DNA from: Pseudomonas benzenivorans
Lineage (GTDB): Bacteria; Pseudomonadota; Gammaproteobacteria; Pseudomonadales; Pseudomonadaceae
Reading direction: 5' to 3'
Assembly (NCBI RefSeq): GCF_033547155.1
Contig: NZ_CP137892.1
Span: 1,302,001-1,366,000 of the forward strand
DNA: 64,000 nt
Shown here: positions 45,497-55,222 of the stretch, in pieces
How positions within the stretch are numbered: position 1 is the stretch's first letter
How the letters are laid out: each line of letters opens with the position of its first letter
Translations under genes and position numbers: made by a program
Notes under the pieces: model-generated
What the model saw: the letters and a program-made list of their open reading frames with translations, nothing else
Database searches by the model: none
What the model was told of the DNA's origin: nothing

Positions 45497-47174
45497 GCAA
45501 TACGATTACATCATCATCGGTGCCGGCTCGGCCGGCTGTGTGCTGGCCAACCGCCTGAGCGAAGACCCCGCCACCTCGGTGCTGGTGCTGGAGTTCGGCG
45601 GCAGCGACCGCAGCGTGCTGATCCAGATGCCCAGCGCCTTCTCCATCCCGATGAACACCAAGAAGTACAACTGGCGCTACGAGACCGAGCCGGAGCCCTA
45701 CCTAGACGGTCGGCGTATCCACTGCCCGCGGGGCAAGGTGCTCGGCGGCTCCTCGTCGATCAACGGCCTGGTCTACATCCGCGGCCACGCCTATGACTTC
45801 GACGAGTGGGAGGAGCTCGGCGCCCGCGGCTGGGGCTACCGCAACTGCCTGCCCTATTTCAAACGGGCCGAACACTACGAGGGCGGTGGCGATGCCTACC
45901 GCGGCGCTAGCGGACCCTTGCATACCGGCAACGGTAACCACATGCGCAATCCGCTGTACGGCGCCTGGGTCGAGGCCGGCGCCGAGGCCGGCTACATCAA
46001 GACCGACGACTGCAACGGCTATATGCAGGAAGGCTTCGGCGCCATGCACATGACCATCAAGGACGGCGTGCGCTGCTCCACCGCCAACGCCTACCTGCGT
46101 CCGGCCATGGACCGGCCGAACCTAACCGTGGTGACCCAGGCCATGACCCGGCGCATCATCCTCGACGGCAAGCGCGCGGTGGCCATCGAGTACGACCACG
46201 GCGGACGCACCCGGCAGGTCCGCTGCAAGCGCGAGATCCTCCTGGCAGGTGGGCCGATCGGCTCGCCGCACCTGCTGCAGCGCTCCGGCATCGGCCCGCG
46301 CGAGGTGCTTGACCAGGCCGGGGTGGCGCTGCAGCACGAGCTGCCCGGGGTCGGCGAGAACCTGCAGGACCACGCCGAGATCTACATCCAGTACGGCTGC
46401 AAGCAGCCGCTGACCCTCAACAGCAAGATGGACCCGCTGAGCAAGCTGATGATCGGCCTGCGCTGGCTGCTGTTCAGGGACGGCCTGGGCGCCACCAACC
46501 ACTTCGAGGCCGGCGGCTTCATCCGCTCCGAGCAGGGCCTGCGTTGGCCGGATATCCAGTTCCACTTCCTCCCCGCGGCGATGCGCTACGACGGCAAGAA
46601 GCCGGTCAAAGGCCACGGCTTCATGGTGCTCACCGGGCCGAACAAGCCCAAGAGCCGCGGCTTCGTGCGGCTGCGCTCGGCCGACCCCTACGAGCACCCG
46701 CGCATCCAGTTCAACTACCTGGAGCGCGAGGAGGACCGCGAGGGCTTCCGCCGCTGCGTGCGTCTGACCCGCGAGATCATCGGCCAGCCGGCGATGGATG
46801 CCTTCCGCGACGGCGAGATCGCCCCGGGGCCGCAGGTCAACAGCGACGCCGAGATCGACGCCTTCGTGCGCGCCAACCTGGAGAGCACCTACCACCCCTG
46901 CGGCACCTGCCGCATGGGTGAGGACGAACTGGCGGTGGTCGACTCCGAGCTGCGCGTGCGCGGCCTCGAGGGACTGCGGGTGATCGACTCCTCGGTGTTC
47001 CCCACCGAGCCGAACGGCAACCTCAACGCGCCGACCATCATGCTCGCCGAACGCGCGTCCGACCTGCTGCGCGGGCGTGGCATGCTGCCGGCCTCGGAGG
47101 TGGAGGTGGGCCTGGCCGAACACTGGCAGACCCAGCAGCGCAGCAAGGCGCCGGTGCGGGATGTGCACGTCTAA
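45489..47174 (+). CDS. GMC oxidoreductase, BetA-like alcohol dehydrogenase
   Basis: 561 residues. GAGSAG at 12-17 is the FAD-binding motif; [18 protein letters not shown] near residue 85 and [21 protein letters not shown] near residue 250 are the GMC signatures; [12 protein letters not shown] supplies the catalytic His. It resembles choline dehydrogenase BetA over its whole length. The gene overlaps the NCS1 permease gene by 8 bases and ends the operon. In this setting it would oxidise an alcohol to the aldehyde used by the ALDH. Choline itself is an alternative, but no betI or betB arrangement is present. Confidence 0.85.
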   Translation: MTKQYDYIIIGAGSAGCVLANRLSEDPATSVLVLEFGGSDRSVLIQMPSAFSIPMNTKKYNWRYETEPEPYLDGRRIHCPRGKVLGGSSSINGLVYIRGHAYDFDEWEELGARGWGYRNCLPYFKRAEHYEGGGDAYRGASGPLHTGNGNHMRNPLYGAWVEAGAEAGYIKTDDCNGYMQEGFGAMHMTIKDGVRCSTANAYLRPAMDRPNLTVVTQAMTRRIILDGKRAVAIEYDHGGRTRQVRCKREILLAGGPIGSPHLLQRSGIGPREVLDQAGVALQHELPGVGENLQDHAEIYIQYGCKQPLTLNSKMDPLSKLMIGLRWLLFRDGLGATNHFEAGGFIRSEQGLRWPDIQFHFLPAAMRYDGKKPVKGHGFMVLTGPNKPKSRGFVRLRSADPYEHPRIQFNYLEREEDREGFRRCVRLTREIIGQPAMDAFRDGEIAPGPQVNSDAEIDAFVRANLESTYHPCGTCRMGEDELAVVDSELRVRGLEGLRVIDSSVFPTEPNGNLNAPTIMLAERASDLLRGRGMLPASEVEVGLAEHWQTQQRSKAPVRDVHV

Positions 47175-47420
47175 CCGGGGCATAGGGATATCTGGGTGAA
47201 CCTAGACCCTCATCCCCTGCGCAGCAGCGAGCAGGGCCGCGCGCCAGTGCTGGGGAGGAGGGCCATGGTTCGATCCCTGGGGCCGCATTTTGTTACCCTG
47301 CTCGGCGCGCTATAGCGTCCGTGGGCACTGGGATGGGTCAGCCGCTCGGCTGAGTCTCGCTGGCGAGCGCCGCGCAACATGACCTGTACAGTCCAGTCGC
47401 CCATGGGAGGCCGATAAGTA

Positions 47421-48917
47421 GTGAAGTCCCCGGGTGGAATGCTGTTGGCCAGTATCGAACTGGACCGAACCAGTGCGGTACCGCTGTATCGCCAGTTGTA
47501 TTTGCAGATCCGCCAGCAGATTCTCAGTGGCCGGCTGCAGGGAGGCATGCGCCTGCCCTCGACACGCACCCTGTGCGCCGAGCTGGGGCTGTCGCGGATC
47601 ACCATTCTCAATTCCTTCGACCAACTGACCGCGGAAGGTTTTCTGCAGCCGCGTACGGGTGCCGGGACCTACGTCAGCGACGAGTGGGAGGGGCGTGCCG
47701 CCGCCAGCGAAGCGCCTCGCCAGCCGCCGCGTCTGTCGAGTCTGAGCCAGTCGGTGCTGTCCATGCGCAGCGACCATTTCGGCGGCGTCTCGTACGCGGC
47801 GTGGGAACCGGGCTGCCCTGTTTCCTTCCTGCCCAGCCATGCCGCCTACGATGCGTTCCCAATGCCGGTCTGGCGGCGCCTGATGAATCGCCACCTGCGC
47901 CAGCCGAGCAAGGAGATGCTGAGTTACGGCGAACTGAAAGGGCAGCAGGCGCTGCGTGAGGCCCTGGTCGAGTACGTCTATGACGCGCGCGGCATTGCCT
48001 GTACGGCGCAACAGGTGGTGATCGTTTCCGGGGCACAGCAGGCCTTCAACCTGCTGAGCATGCTGCTGCTCGATCCGCAGGATAGCGTGTGGATGGAGGA
48101 CCCCGGTCATATCGCCGCGCGCATCAGTTTCCAGTCTCAGGGCTGCCGCATCGTGCCCTTGCGCATCGATGAACAGGGCCTGGATGTGCAGCAAGGCCTG
48201 CGCGAATGCCCCAAGGCGCGCCTGGCCTTCACCACGCCCTCGCGCCAGCACCCGCTCGGCACCACCATGAGCTATGCCCGACGGCTCGAGTTGATCGAGT
48301 GGGCCGGCCGCGAGCAGAGCTGGATCATCGAAGACGATTGCGACAGCGAGTTCCGTTACCAGGGGCGGCCGCAGCCGGCACTCTACGCCATGGATCAGGG
48401 GGCGCGGGTGATCTACGTCGGCACCTTCAGCAAGGTGCTCTTCCCGTCCCTGCGCTTGGGCTATGTGATCCTGCCGGAGGCCCTGGTCGAGCCGTTCTGC
48501 GCCGTGCGTGCGGTGATGGATCGCAGTCCCGCCTCCCTGCTGCAGGCGGTGACCGCCGACTTCATGCGCGAAGGGCACTTCCTCGGTCATGTCAGGCGGA
48601 TGCGCGCGCTCTATCAACGGCGCCAGCACTGCCTGTTGGCGGCACTGCACAGACGCCTCGGCGGCTTCCTCGAGGTCGATGCGGTGGACGCCGGTATGCA
48701 CCTGATCGGCTGGTTGGCGCCCGAGTTGGACGATGCGGCGATCGCCTCGGGGCTGGCCAGCCAGCAGATCTACACCTATGCCTTGAGCGATTACTGCATG
48801 CGGCGCTACTTGCGGCCCGGGTTGCTGATCGGCTTTGCCGGCACGCCCGAGGAACAGGCCGAGGCCAAGGTCGAGGGCCTGGCTCAGGCGCTGATCATGA
48901 TGGGGCACAGGTTCTGA
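47421..48917 (+). CDS. MocR-type regulator (GntR helix-turn-helix plus aminotransferase fold)
   Basis: 498 residues. Residues about 15-85 are a GntR winged helix (PLYRQLYLQIRQQILSGRL, LGLSRITILNSFDQL). From about 120 a class I aminotransferase fold follows; GTFSKVLFPSLRLGY contains K338, the residue expected to hold pyridoxal phosphate. MocR proteins sense PLP-linked amino compounds. The GTG at 47421 has GGGAGG 10 bases upstream; ATG at 47439 is an alternative. It probably controls the TIM-barrel and MFS genes downstream on the same strand. Confidence 0.88.
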   Translation: MKSPGGMLLASIELDRTSAVPLYRQLYLQIRQQILSGRLQGGMRLPSTRTLCAELGLSRITILNSFDQLTAEGFLQPRTGAGTYVSDEWEGRAAASEAPRQPPRLSSLSQSVLSMRSDHFGGVSYAAWEPGCPVSFLPSHAAYDAFPMPVWRRLMNRHLRQPSKEMLSYGELKGQQALREALVEYVYDARGIACTAQQVVIVSGAQQAFNLLSMLLLDPQDSVWMEDPGHIAARISFQSQGCRIVPLRIDEQGLDVQQGLRECPKARLAFTTPSRQHPLGTTMSYARRLELIEWAGREQSWIIEDDCDSEFRYQGRPQPALYAMDQGARVIYVGTFSKVLFPSLRLGYVILPEALVEPFCAVRAVMDRSPASLLQAVTADFMREGHFLGHVRRMRALYQRRQHCLLAALHRRLGGFLEVDAVDAGMHLIGWLAPELDDAAIASGLASQQIYTYALSDYCMRRYLRPGLLIGFAGTPEEQAEAKVEGLAQALIMMGHRF

Positions 48918-49069
48918 GGCGCGGCGCTGCTGGCTCTGCTCTCAAGAGACTGCAGCAGGCTGAAAAGTGGTCATAAAAAATAGGCGGTAATGGCTATAGG
49001 GGAAGGTCCATTCCAGGGTGATAAAGGCACCGCCGGCCAGGCCGGTGTCTTACATGAGGAGTGACCGAA

Positions 49070-50143
49070 ATGAACCCTATCCAAGCGCGCTTCTGCGCCC
49101 TGCTGAGCCACAAGGCCGGTGGCGACGGACCCCCGCCCTTACTCACCCCGGCAGTGGCCCGTAAGCTGCTCGAGCGCCTGGGCCAGGCGCGACTGTTCGC
49201 CCATGGCTACCCCTTGCTGAGCAACCTCACCCAAGGCTGCCTGAAACCCGCTGACCTGCTCGACTTCGCCTATCGCCATGAACTCCAGGGCCTGAGCCTG
49301 CACCTGCTCGACGGTGATGAGAACAGCCTCAGCCGCATGAGTTCCGAGCAGCTCCTGGCGTTCGCCAGCAAGGCCGAGGCACTGGGCCTGGCGCTGCATC
49401 TGGAGATCAGCAGCACGCGCCAAGAGGATGTGGATCAGGTCGTGGCCATCGCCAGGGCCTTGGGCGTGCGCAACATTCGCGTGTACTCACGCTACGAGGG
49501 GCATCTGTCCCGGGTGCTGGAGCTGATCGAGTCTGACCTGCGCTATCTGGCCGAGCAGGCGGATCGCTACGAGTTGTTCTTCGACTTCGAGCAGCACGAA
49601 GAGCTCAAGAGCTTCGAAATCGCCCGGATGCTCGAGCGCCTCGGGCATCCGCGGCTGCATGCGCTGTTCGACTTCGGCAACATGATCAACGCCTGCGAGC
49701 AGCCCCTGGCAGCCCTGCAGGCCCTGGCGCCGCATATCCGTCAGGTGCACCTGAAGGGGGTACGCATCGTCCCCGAGCAAAACGGCTTCGGTCACTACGG
49801 GGTGCTGCAGGGCAGCGCCGACGACGATCTGCCCGGTCCGCGCATGTTCTATGAGCTGCTCATGCTCGGCGAGCGGACGCCCCAGGTGATCGCCTTCATC
49901 CTGGAGCAGGAAAACCACTACATCGCCCCGTCCTTTCGCCAGGCCGATGAAGCGCCAGACCCCTTTATTCCCTACCGCGAGATGAGCGAGACCGCGTTGC
50001 CTTCCGGCTACACGGCGCCGCGCATGGCCCGCGACGAGCCGCGCTGGGCAGCCAACCAGATCCGCTATGTGCGCAGCCTGATGGACGAGCTCAGGTTGCT
50101 AGCCGAACTGACCCTGGCCGAGGCCCGCGACCCTCGGTCTTAA
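49070..50143 (+). CDS. Xylose-isomerase-like TIM-barrel protein
   Basis: 357 residues. LLDFAYRHELQGLSLHLLDG, LALHLEISST, IRVYSRYEG, LFFDFEQHEEL and LHALFDFGNMINACEQPL have the spacing of an AP-endonuclease/sugar-isomerase type barrel, with metal-ligand Glu and Asp residues at strand ends and VHLKG near the C-terminus. GAGGAG lies 8 bases before the ATG at 49070. It is 25 bases upstream of the MFS gene and downstream of a MocR regulator. Possible activities are isomerase, epimerase or dehydratase on a carbohydrate-like acid. Substrate unknown. Confidence 0.72.
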   Translation: MNPIQARFCALLSHKAGGDGPPPLLTPAVARKLLERLGQARLFAHGYPLLSNLTQGCLKPADLLDFAYRHELQGLSLHLLDGDENSLSRMSSEQLLAFASKAEALGLALHLEISSTRQEDVDQVVAIARALGVRNIRVYSRYEGHLSRVLELIESDLRYLAEQADRYELFFDFEQHEELKSFEIARMLERLGHPRLHALFDFGNMINACEQPLAALQALAPHIRQVHLKGVRIVPEQNGFGHYGVLQGSADDDLPGPRMFYELLMLGERTPQVIAFILEQENHYIAPSFRQADEAPDPFIPYREMSETALPSGYTAPRMARDEPRWAANQIRYVRSLMDELRLLAELTLAEARDPRS

Positions 50144-50168
50144 TTCAAACCATCTGTGGAGAACAACA

Positions 50169-51434
50169 ATGACAGCACAGGCCAAAGCCAAGTGGTTTCG
50201 CTTTCTGGTCCTCGTCCTCGGTGGCGGGACCATCTATAAGCTGGGCAGTCTCAAGGACGCCTTCTACGTCCCCATGCAGGAGTTCATGGGGCTGAGTCAT
50301 ACCGAGATCGGCACGCTCATGAGCGTCAATGCCATTGTCGCCACCGCGCTTTTCGTGGTCGGCGGCATGCTCGCCGATCGTTTCGATACCCGTAAGCTGA
50401 TCCCCCTGGGTTTGCTCGGCACCGGTGGTCTGGGGCTCTACCTGGCGAGCTTTCCCGGGTTCGACAGGCTGCTGATCGTGTTCGGCCTGTTGGCCATCTG
50501 CGCCGACTGCATCTTCTGGCCCTCCCTGCTCAAGGCCATCAGAAACCTCGGCGATGACAATGAGCAGGGGCGCATGTTCGGCTTGCTGGAGGGCGGCCGT
50601 GGCGTGGTCGACACCCTGATCGCCTTCTCCGCCCTGGGCGTGTTCGTCCTCATGGGCTCGGGGGCGGCGGGGCTGAAGTCGGCCATCCTGTTCTACGCGG
50701 CGATCGATATCCTCGCCGGTATCCTCACCTGGTTCCTGCTCACGGAAGGGGCGAGCCGCCCGGTGACGACACCGCGCACCGGCCTCGATGGCCTGCTCCA
50801 GGCCGTCCGACTGCCGGGCGTCTGGCTGGTCAGTTTCAACGTGTTCATGGTCTACATCGTCTATTGCGGCCTGACCTATTTCATCCCCTACCTGAAGGAC
50901 ATGTACGAGCTGCCGGTGGCCCTGGTCGGCGCCTACGGGATCATCAACCAGTATTTCCTCAAGGTACTGGGGGGACCGGCAGGTGGCTTCTTGGCGGACA
51001 AGCGTTTGAAGAGTTCGACGCGCTACCTGAAGTGGGCGTTCGTGGCGCTGCTGCCGCTCATGGCGATCATCATGCTGATCCCCAAGGGGCCGAGTTTCAT
51101 CTATGCCGGCATGGCCGCGACGCTCTCCTTCGCGCTGATCGTCTTCACCATGCGTGGGGTGTTCTGGGCACCGATGAGCGAGGTGGGGATCGCGCCGCAT
51201 ATCAGCGGTTCGGCCTTCGGCATCGGCTGTTTGATTGGTTATGCCCCGGGCATGTTCGCCTATGTCATCTATGGCGCCATCCTCGATAGTTACCCAGGGC
51301 AGCAGGGCTACGACTATGTCTTTTCCCTGATGAGCCTGCTGGCGGTGATCGGTTTCATGGTTTCCAGTGCGCTTTATCGCAGGGTGCACAGCCGCGCGAC
51401 CCTGCCAGCGGACGGCGCACTGCCGCAAAGCTAA
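50169..51434 (+). CDS. MFS transporter
   Basis: 421 residues with about twelve helices. GGMLADRFDTRKLIPLGLL near residue 65 is the major facilitator loop motif. The layout resembles YihN/YqcE-like carriers of the anion:cation symporter group. GGAGAACAACA leads into the ATG, and AACAACAA (50162-50169) overlaps it as at the Rieske gene, fitting the Hfq/Crc pattern. It should import the substrate of the TIM-barrel enzyme. Confidence 0.82.
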   Translation: MTAQAKAKWFRFLVLVLGGGTIYKLGSLKDAFYVPMQEFMGLSHTEIGTLMSVNAIVATALFVVGGMLADRFDTRKLIPLGLLGTGGLGLYLASFPGFDRLLIVFGLLAICADCIFWPSLLKAIRNLGDDNEQGRMFGLLEGGRGVVDTLIAFSALGVFVLMGSGAAGLKSAILFYAAIDILAGILTWFLLTEGASRPVTTPRTGLDGLLQAVRLPGVWLVSFNVFMVYIVYCGLTYFIPYLKDMYELPVALVGAYGIINQYFLKVLGGPAGGFLADKRLKSSTRYLKWAFVALLPLMAIIMLIPKGPSFIYAGMAATLSFALIVFTMRGVFWAPMSEVGIAPHISGSAFGIGCLIGYAPGMFAYVIYGAILDSYPGQQGYDYVFSLMSLLAVIGFMVSSALYRRVHSRATLPADGALPQS

Positions 51435-51620
51435 GCGGTCCAGGCCGATAGCCTGTTTGGCAGGTCGATAAGGAGCGTCGCCTGCCAGAGCGGGTCGGCG
51501 CTGACCTTTTAAACGGCCGCTTGGCAATCTTCATCAAATTGTCACGTTTTTGTGGCAGCGCGCTCGACGGGATTTCACCAAACTGAACCCTTAATGGGGA
51601 TTTGCGTTTTGGTGTTTCTA

Positions 51621-52610
51621 ATGCGTGCGTTACTGCTGCTCGTCGCGCTGCTCGTTGTTCTGCCGTCCGTGGCGAGCGAGCGTTGCGATGCCCGGGTGGC
51701 GACCGAGAAGGTGGCATTGGGCACCGTACACCTGGCCTACCAGAGCATCGGCCGCGACAGCGACCCGGTGTTGCTGCTGGTCATGGGTCTCGGCGGTCAG
51801 CTGATCCACTGGCCGGACGAGGTGGTGACGCGCCTATGCGGCCAGGGTTTTCGGGTGATACGTTTCGACAACCGCGATGTCGGCCTGAGCAGCTGGGCGC
51901 AGGCCGCGCCCAGCGCCAATCTCGCTTACGAGGCGCTGCGCTATCGCCTGGGGCTGTCGGTCGCGGCGCCCTACAGCCTGCGCGACATGGCCGGCGATGC
52001 CCTGGGCCTGATGGATGCATTGGGCGTTTCGCAGTTCCATGTGCTGGGCGCCAGCATGGGCGGGATGATCGCCCAGCACCTGGCCGACCTGGCGCCGGTG
52101 CGGGTGCAGAGCCTGACCCTGATCATGACCAGCTCCGGTGCCCAGGGGCTGCCGTCGCCCAGCCCGGAGCTATTGGCATTGCTGGGCCGGCGCGAGGCGC
52201 CGAGCCGCGAGGTGGCGTTGCAGCAACAGGCCGACCTGCTCGCCGCCCTCGGCAGCCCCGCGGTCAGCGACGATCGCGAACTGCTGCTGCAGCAGGCCGA
52301 GGTCGCCTACGACCGCGCCTTCAATCCCGAGGGGGTGCAGCGGCAGTTGCTGGCGATACTCGCCGAGCCGAGCCGGGTCGCGTTGCTCAACCGCCTGCGC
52401 GTGCCGACCCTGGTGGTGCATGGCACGGCCGACCCGCTGCTGCCGGTGATGCATGGCGTGCATGTGGCCGCGCATGTCCGCGGCAGCGAACTGAGGCTCA
52501 TCCCCGGGCTGGCCCACCGCTTTCAGGACGCCTTCAAGGAGCCCCTGCTGGCGGCGGTGTTGCCCTATCTGAAGGCCCACCGCCAGGAAGGGCGCTGGGC
52601 GCGGCTGTGA
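51621..52610 (+). CDS. Exported alpha/beta hydrolase
   Basis: 329 residues. Residues 1-20 form a signal peptide (ALLLLVALLVVLPSVAS). LLLVMGLGGQLIHWPD carries the oxyanion HG-like loop and GASMGG holds the nucleophile Ser near residue 152; HGTADPLLP and LAHRF supply the acid and His. The ATG at 51621 is directly before the signal peptide; 51594 is possible. It looks monocistronic and follows the MFS gene after about 190 bases. Esterase or lactonase activity in the periplasm is likely. Confidence 0.8.
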   Translation: MRALLLLVALLVVLPSVASERCDARVATEKVALGTVHLAYQSIGRDSDPVLLLVMGLGGQLIHWPDEVVTRLCGQGFRVIRFDNRDVGLSSWAQAAPSANLAYEALRYRLGLSVAAPYSLRDMAGDALGLMDALGVSQFHVLGASMGGMIAQHLADLAPVRVQSLTLIMTSSGAQGLPSPSPELLALLGRREAPSREVALQQQADLLAALGSPAVSDDRELLLQQAEVAYDRAFNPEGVQRQLLAILAEPSRVALLNRLRVPTLVVHGTADPLLPVMHGVHVAAHVRGSELRLIPGLAHRFQDAFKEPLLAAVLPYLKAHRQEGRWARL

Positions 52611-52678
52611 GGTGGCGGGTGGCGCGGGCCTAGGAGGCGCCGCAAACCGGCAGGGCGGTGGCGGAGAGGCGTGGCCTA

Positions 52679-54220
52679 TCAGGCCGCGTGGGCGTCTTCC
52701 GGGCTGTGTGGCGACCCCAGGCGCAGGTAGTGCTCCAGCCGTTCCTGCTGCGCCGAAGTCATAAACAGCCCCAGTTTGCTCCGCCGCCAGAGGATATCCG
52801 CGGCGGTCATGGCCCATTCCTCCCGGCACAGGTAGTCCACTTCCCGCGCATAGAGGCCGCCGCCGAGGTGCTCGCCGAGGTCCTCCAGGCGCTGGGCGCC
52901 TTCCAGCAGCGATCTGCTGCGGCTGCCGTAGCTGCTGGCCCAGCGCCGGGCTAGGGCGGTCGGCAGCCAGGGGTGCCGGCTGCACAGGGCCTCGGCCAGG
53001 ATGTCGGGGCTTTCCAGCTGTTCGCCACCCGGCAGGGGGCTGCCGGCGGTCCAGTTCGGACCCATCCGCGGGAAATAGGGCGCCAGCTGTGCCAGCGCCG
53101 CCTCGGCCAGCTTGCGGTAGGTGGTCAGCTTGCCGCCGAACACCGAGAGCAGCGGGGCCACGCCCGGTTGGGCGGACAGGGCCAGGGTGTAGTCGCGGGT
53201 GATGGCCGAGGGCTCGTCGGATTCGTCGTCGCACAGCGGCCGCACGCCGGCGTAGCTATGCAGGATGTCGTCGCGGCGCAGCGGCCGTTTGAAATGGGCG
53301 TTGACCACATTCAGCAGGTAGTCGACCTCCTCGTCGCTGATCGCCACCTCGGCCGGGTCGCCCTGGTATTCGCGGTCGGTGGTGCCGATCAGGGTGAAGC
53401 GCTCCAGGTAGGGGATGGCGAAGACGATGCGCCTGTCCTCGTTTTGCAGGATATAGGCCTGTTCGCCGTCGAACAGCCGTGGCACCACGATGTGGCTGCC
53501 CTGGATCAGGCGGATGCCATAGGGCGATGGCTGCTTGAGGTCGTCGCGGATGAAGCGCGCTACCCAGGGGCCGGCGGCGTTGACCAGGGCGCGGGCGCGG
53601 ATCGAATAGCGGCTGCCGTCGGCGCGTTCCAGGTGGATATGCCATAGGCCCTTGCTGCGCCGCGCGCTGACGCAGCGGCTGCGGGGGTGGATATGGGCGC
53701 CGTGTTCGCGGGCGGCCATGGCGTTGAGTACCACCAGGCGGGCGTCGTCGACCCAGCAGTCGGAGTATTCGAAACCACGGGTGATCTCGGCCTTGAGCGG
53801 ACTGTCGGCGCCGAAACGCAGGCCGCGCGAGGCGGGCAGTTGTTCGCGTTTGCCGAGGTGGTCGTAGAGGAACAGGCCGGCGCGAATCATCCAGGCCGGG
53901 CGCAGGTGAGGGCGGTGCGGCAGGATGAAGCGCAGGGGCCTGACGATATGCGGCGCCTTGGCCAGCAGCACTTCGCGCTCGGCCAGGGCTTCGCGCACCA
54001 GGCGGAATTCATAGTGCTCCAGGTAGCGCAGGCCGCCGTGGATCAGCTTGCTGCTGGCCGAGGAGGTGTGCTGGGCCAGGTCGTCCTTTTCGCAGAGAAA
54101 GACCGCGAGGCCGCGGCCCGCGGCGTCGGCGGCTATGCCGACGCCGTTGATGCCGCCGCCGACGACGGCCAGGTCATAGACTTCGGCGAGGGGGGCGTTG
54201 TGCTTGGGGCGAGATGACAT
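52679..54220 (-). CDS. glpD: Aerobic glycerol-3-phosphate dehydrogenase GlpD
   Basis: 513 residues. DLAVVGGGINGVGIAADAAGRGL is the FAD motif; SSASSKLIHGGLRYLEHYEFRLVREAL and the later RTTHR-like GTTDREYQGD and HSYAGVRPL segments are typical of GlpD. It oxidises glycerol 3-phosphate to dihydroxyacetone phosphate at the inner membrane and passes electrons to quinone. Upstream lies a TTCACTTTCGAAAAT element shared with the gap before the ybaK-like gene, a likely GlpR site. The glpR gene is next on the same strand. Confidence 0.93.
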   Translation of the reverse strand: MSSRPKHNAPLAEVYDLAVVGGGINGVGIAADAAGRGLAVFLCEKDDLAQHTSSASSKLIHGGLRYLEHYEFRLVREALAEREVLLAKAPHIVRPLRFILPHRPHLRPAWMIRAGLFLYDHLGKREQLPASRGLRFGADSPLKAEITRGFEYSDCWVDDARLVVLNAMAAREHGAHIHPRSRCVSARRSKGLWHIHLERADGSRYSIRARALVNAAGPWVARFIRDDLKQPSPYGIRLIQGSHIVVPRLFDGEQAYILQNEDRRIVFAIPYLERFTLIGTTDREYQGDPAEVAISDEEVDYLLNVVNAHFKRPLRRDDILHSYAGVRPLCDDESDEPSAITRDYTLALSAQPGVAPLLSVFGGKLTTYRKLAEAALAQLAPYFPRMGPNWTAGSPLPGGEQLESPDILAEALCSRHPWLPTALARRWASSYGSRSRSLLEGAQRLEDLGEHLGGGLYAREVDYLCREEWAMTAADILWRRSKLGLFMTSAQQERLEHYLRLGSPHSPEDAHAA

Positions 54221-54256
54221 GGCGGCACCGGACGGTCGAAATTGAATGTTTCAATG

Positions 54257-54271
54257 TTCACTTTCGAAAAT
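54257..54271. promoter_or_regulatory. Probable GlpR operator before glpD
   Basis: TTCACTTTCGAAAAT matches TTCACATTCGAACAT at 55208-55222 in 13 of 15 positions. The dyad ATTGAA-TGT-TTCAAT (54241-54255) lies beside it. Both fit the TTCGAACAT half-site known for GlpR. Confidence 0.6.
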
Positions 54272-54364
54272 ATCCTAGTCTAATTGTCACGAAAGCGCCA
54301 ATTCGGCGCGCGATTTCGCGCCGAATGGTCGCGGGTCAGGAGTGGAGCCCGGTCGAGGGGGCCG

Positions 54365-55123
54365 TCAGACCAGTTCGAGACGGATCTGGTGTTCGGCGAG
54401 CAGCCGGCCGATCGCGGCCGAGGGCGGGGCGTCGGTGAACACGCGGTCGACCAGGGTGATCGAGCCGAGGCGGACCACGGCATTGCGGCCGAACTTGCTG
54501 GAGTCGGCGGCGAGCAGCACTTGGCGGGCGTTGGCCATGATCGATTGGGTGACCCGCACTTCCTGGTAGTCGAAGTCGAGCAGGCTGCCGTCTTCGTCGA
54601 TTCCGCTGATGCCGATCAGGGCGAAGTCGACCTTGAACTGCTGGATGAAGTCCACGGTCGCCTGGCCGACCACGCCGCCGTCGCTGCGCACCGTACCGCC
54701 GGCCACCAGCACCTCGAAATCCGCCTTGCTGCTGAGCTGGGCGGCCACGTGCAGGTTGTTGGTGATCACCTTCAGACCCTTGCGCTTGAGCAGTTCCCGG
54801 GCGATTGCCTCGGTGGTGGTGCCGATGCTGATGAACAGCGAGGCGTGGTCGGGGACGTGGGCGGCGACGGCCTCGGCGATGCGCTGCTTTTCCTCGCGCA
54901 TCTGCCCGGCACGCATGGCATAGGCGGTGTTCTGGGTGCTCGAGGCCTCGCTCGCCGCGCCGCCATGGGTGCGCCGCAGCAGGCCCTGCTCGGCCAGCTG
55001 GTTGATGTCGCGGCGGATGGTCTGCGGCGTGACGGCGAAGGCCTGGGCCAACTCGTCGATGCTGACATAGCCGCGTTCGCGGGCGAGGTTGAGAATGTCG
55101 TGTTGGCGCGGCGCCAGGGTCAT
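54365..55123 (-). CDS. glpR: GlpR, DeoR-family repressor of glycerol metabolism
   Basis: 252 residues. [51 protein letters not shown] is a DeoR helix-turn-helix; the sugar-phosphate-binding half contains [23 protein letters not shown] and [12 protein letters not shown]. It is released by glycerol 3-phosphate. The ATG at 55123 opens the helix-turn-helix; the longer frame is not conserved. It lies between glpD and the divergent ybaK-like gene. Confidence 0.92.
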   Translation of the reverse strand: MTLAPRQHDILNLARERGYVSIDELAQAFAVTPQTIRRDINQLAEQGLLRRTHGGAASEASSTQNTAYAMRAGQMREEKQRIAEAVAAHVPDHASLFISIGTTTEAIARELLKRKGLKVITNNLHVAAQLSSKADFEVLVAGGTVRSDGGVVGQATVDFIQQFKVDFALIGISGIDEDGSLLDFDYQEVRVTQSIMANARQVLLAADSSKFGRNAVVRLGSITLVDRVFTDAPPSAAIGRLLAEHQIRLELV

Positions 55124-55207
55124 GGGACGAATCCTTGTTTTGCGCGACATTATAGGCTGTCGTGGACCCGGTTTTCGGCTAAGGTACGCGAACTTCGTCA
55201 GGCTGTT

Positions 55208-55222
55208 TTCACATTCGAACAT
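55208..55222. promoter_or_regulatory. Probable GlpR site between glpR and the ybaK-like gene
   Basis: TTCACATTCGAACAT, the partner of 54257-54271. It overlaps the ATG of the ybaK-like gene at 55221, so a bound repressor would block that gene as well as act near the glpR promoter. Confidence 0.55.

Noticed and set aside
47258..47290. GGTTCGATCCC followed by GGGGCCGCA, like the T-arm and 3' end of a tRNA
   Set aside because: The bases on either side do not form the T-stem (only three of five pairs), and no anticodon arm or acceptor stem is present upstream.
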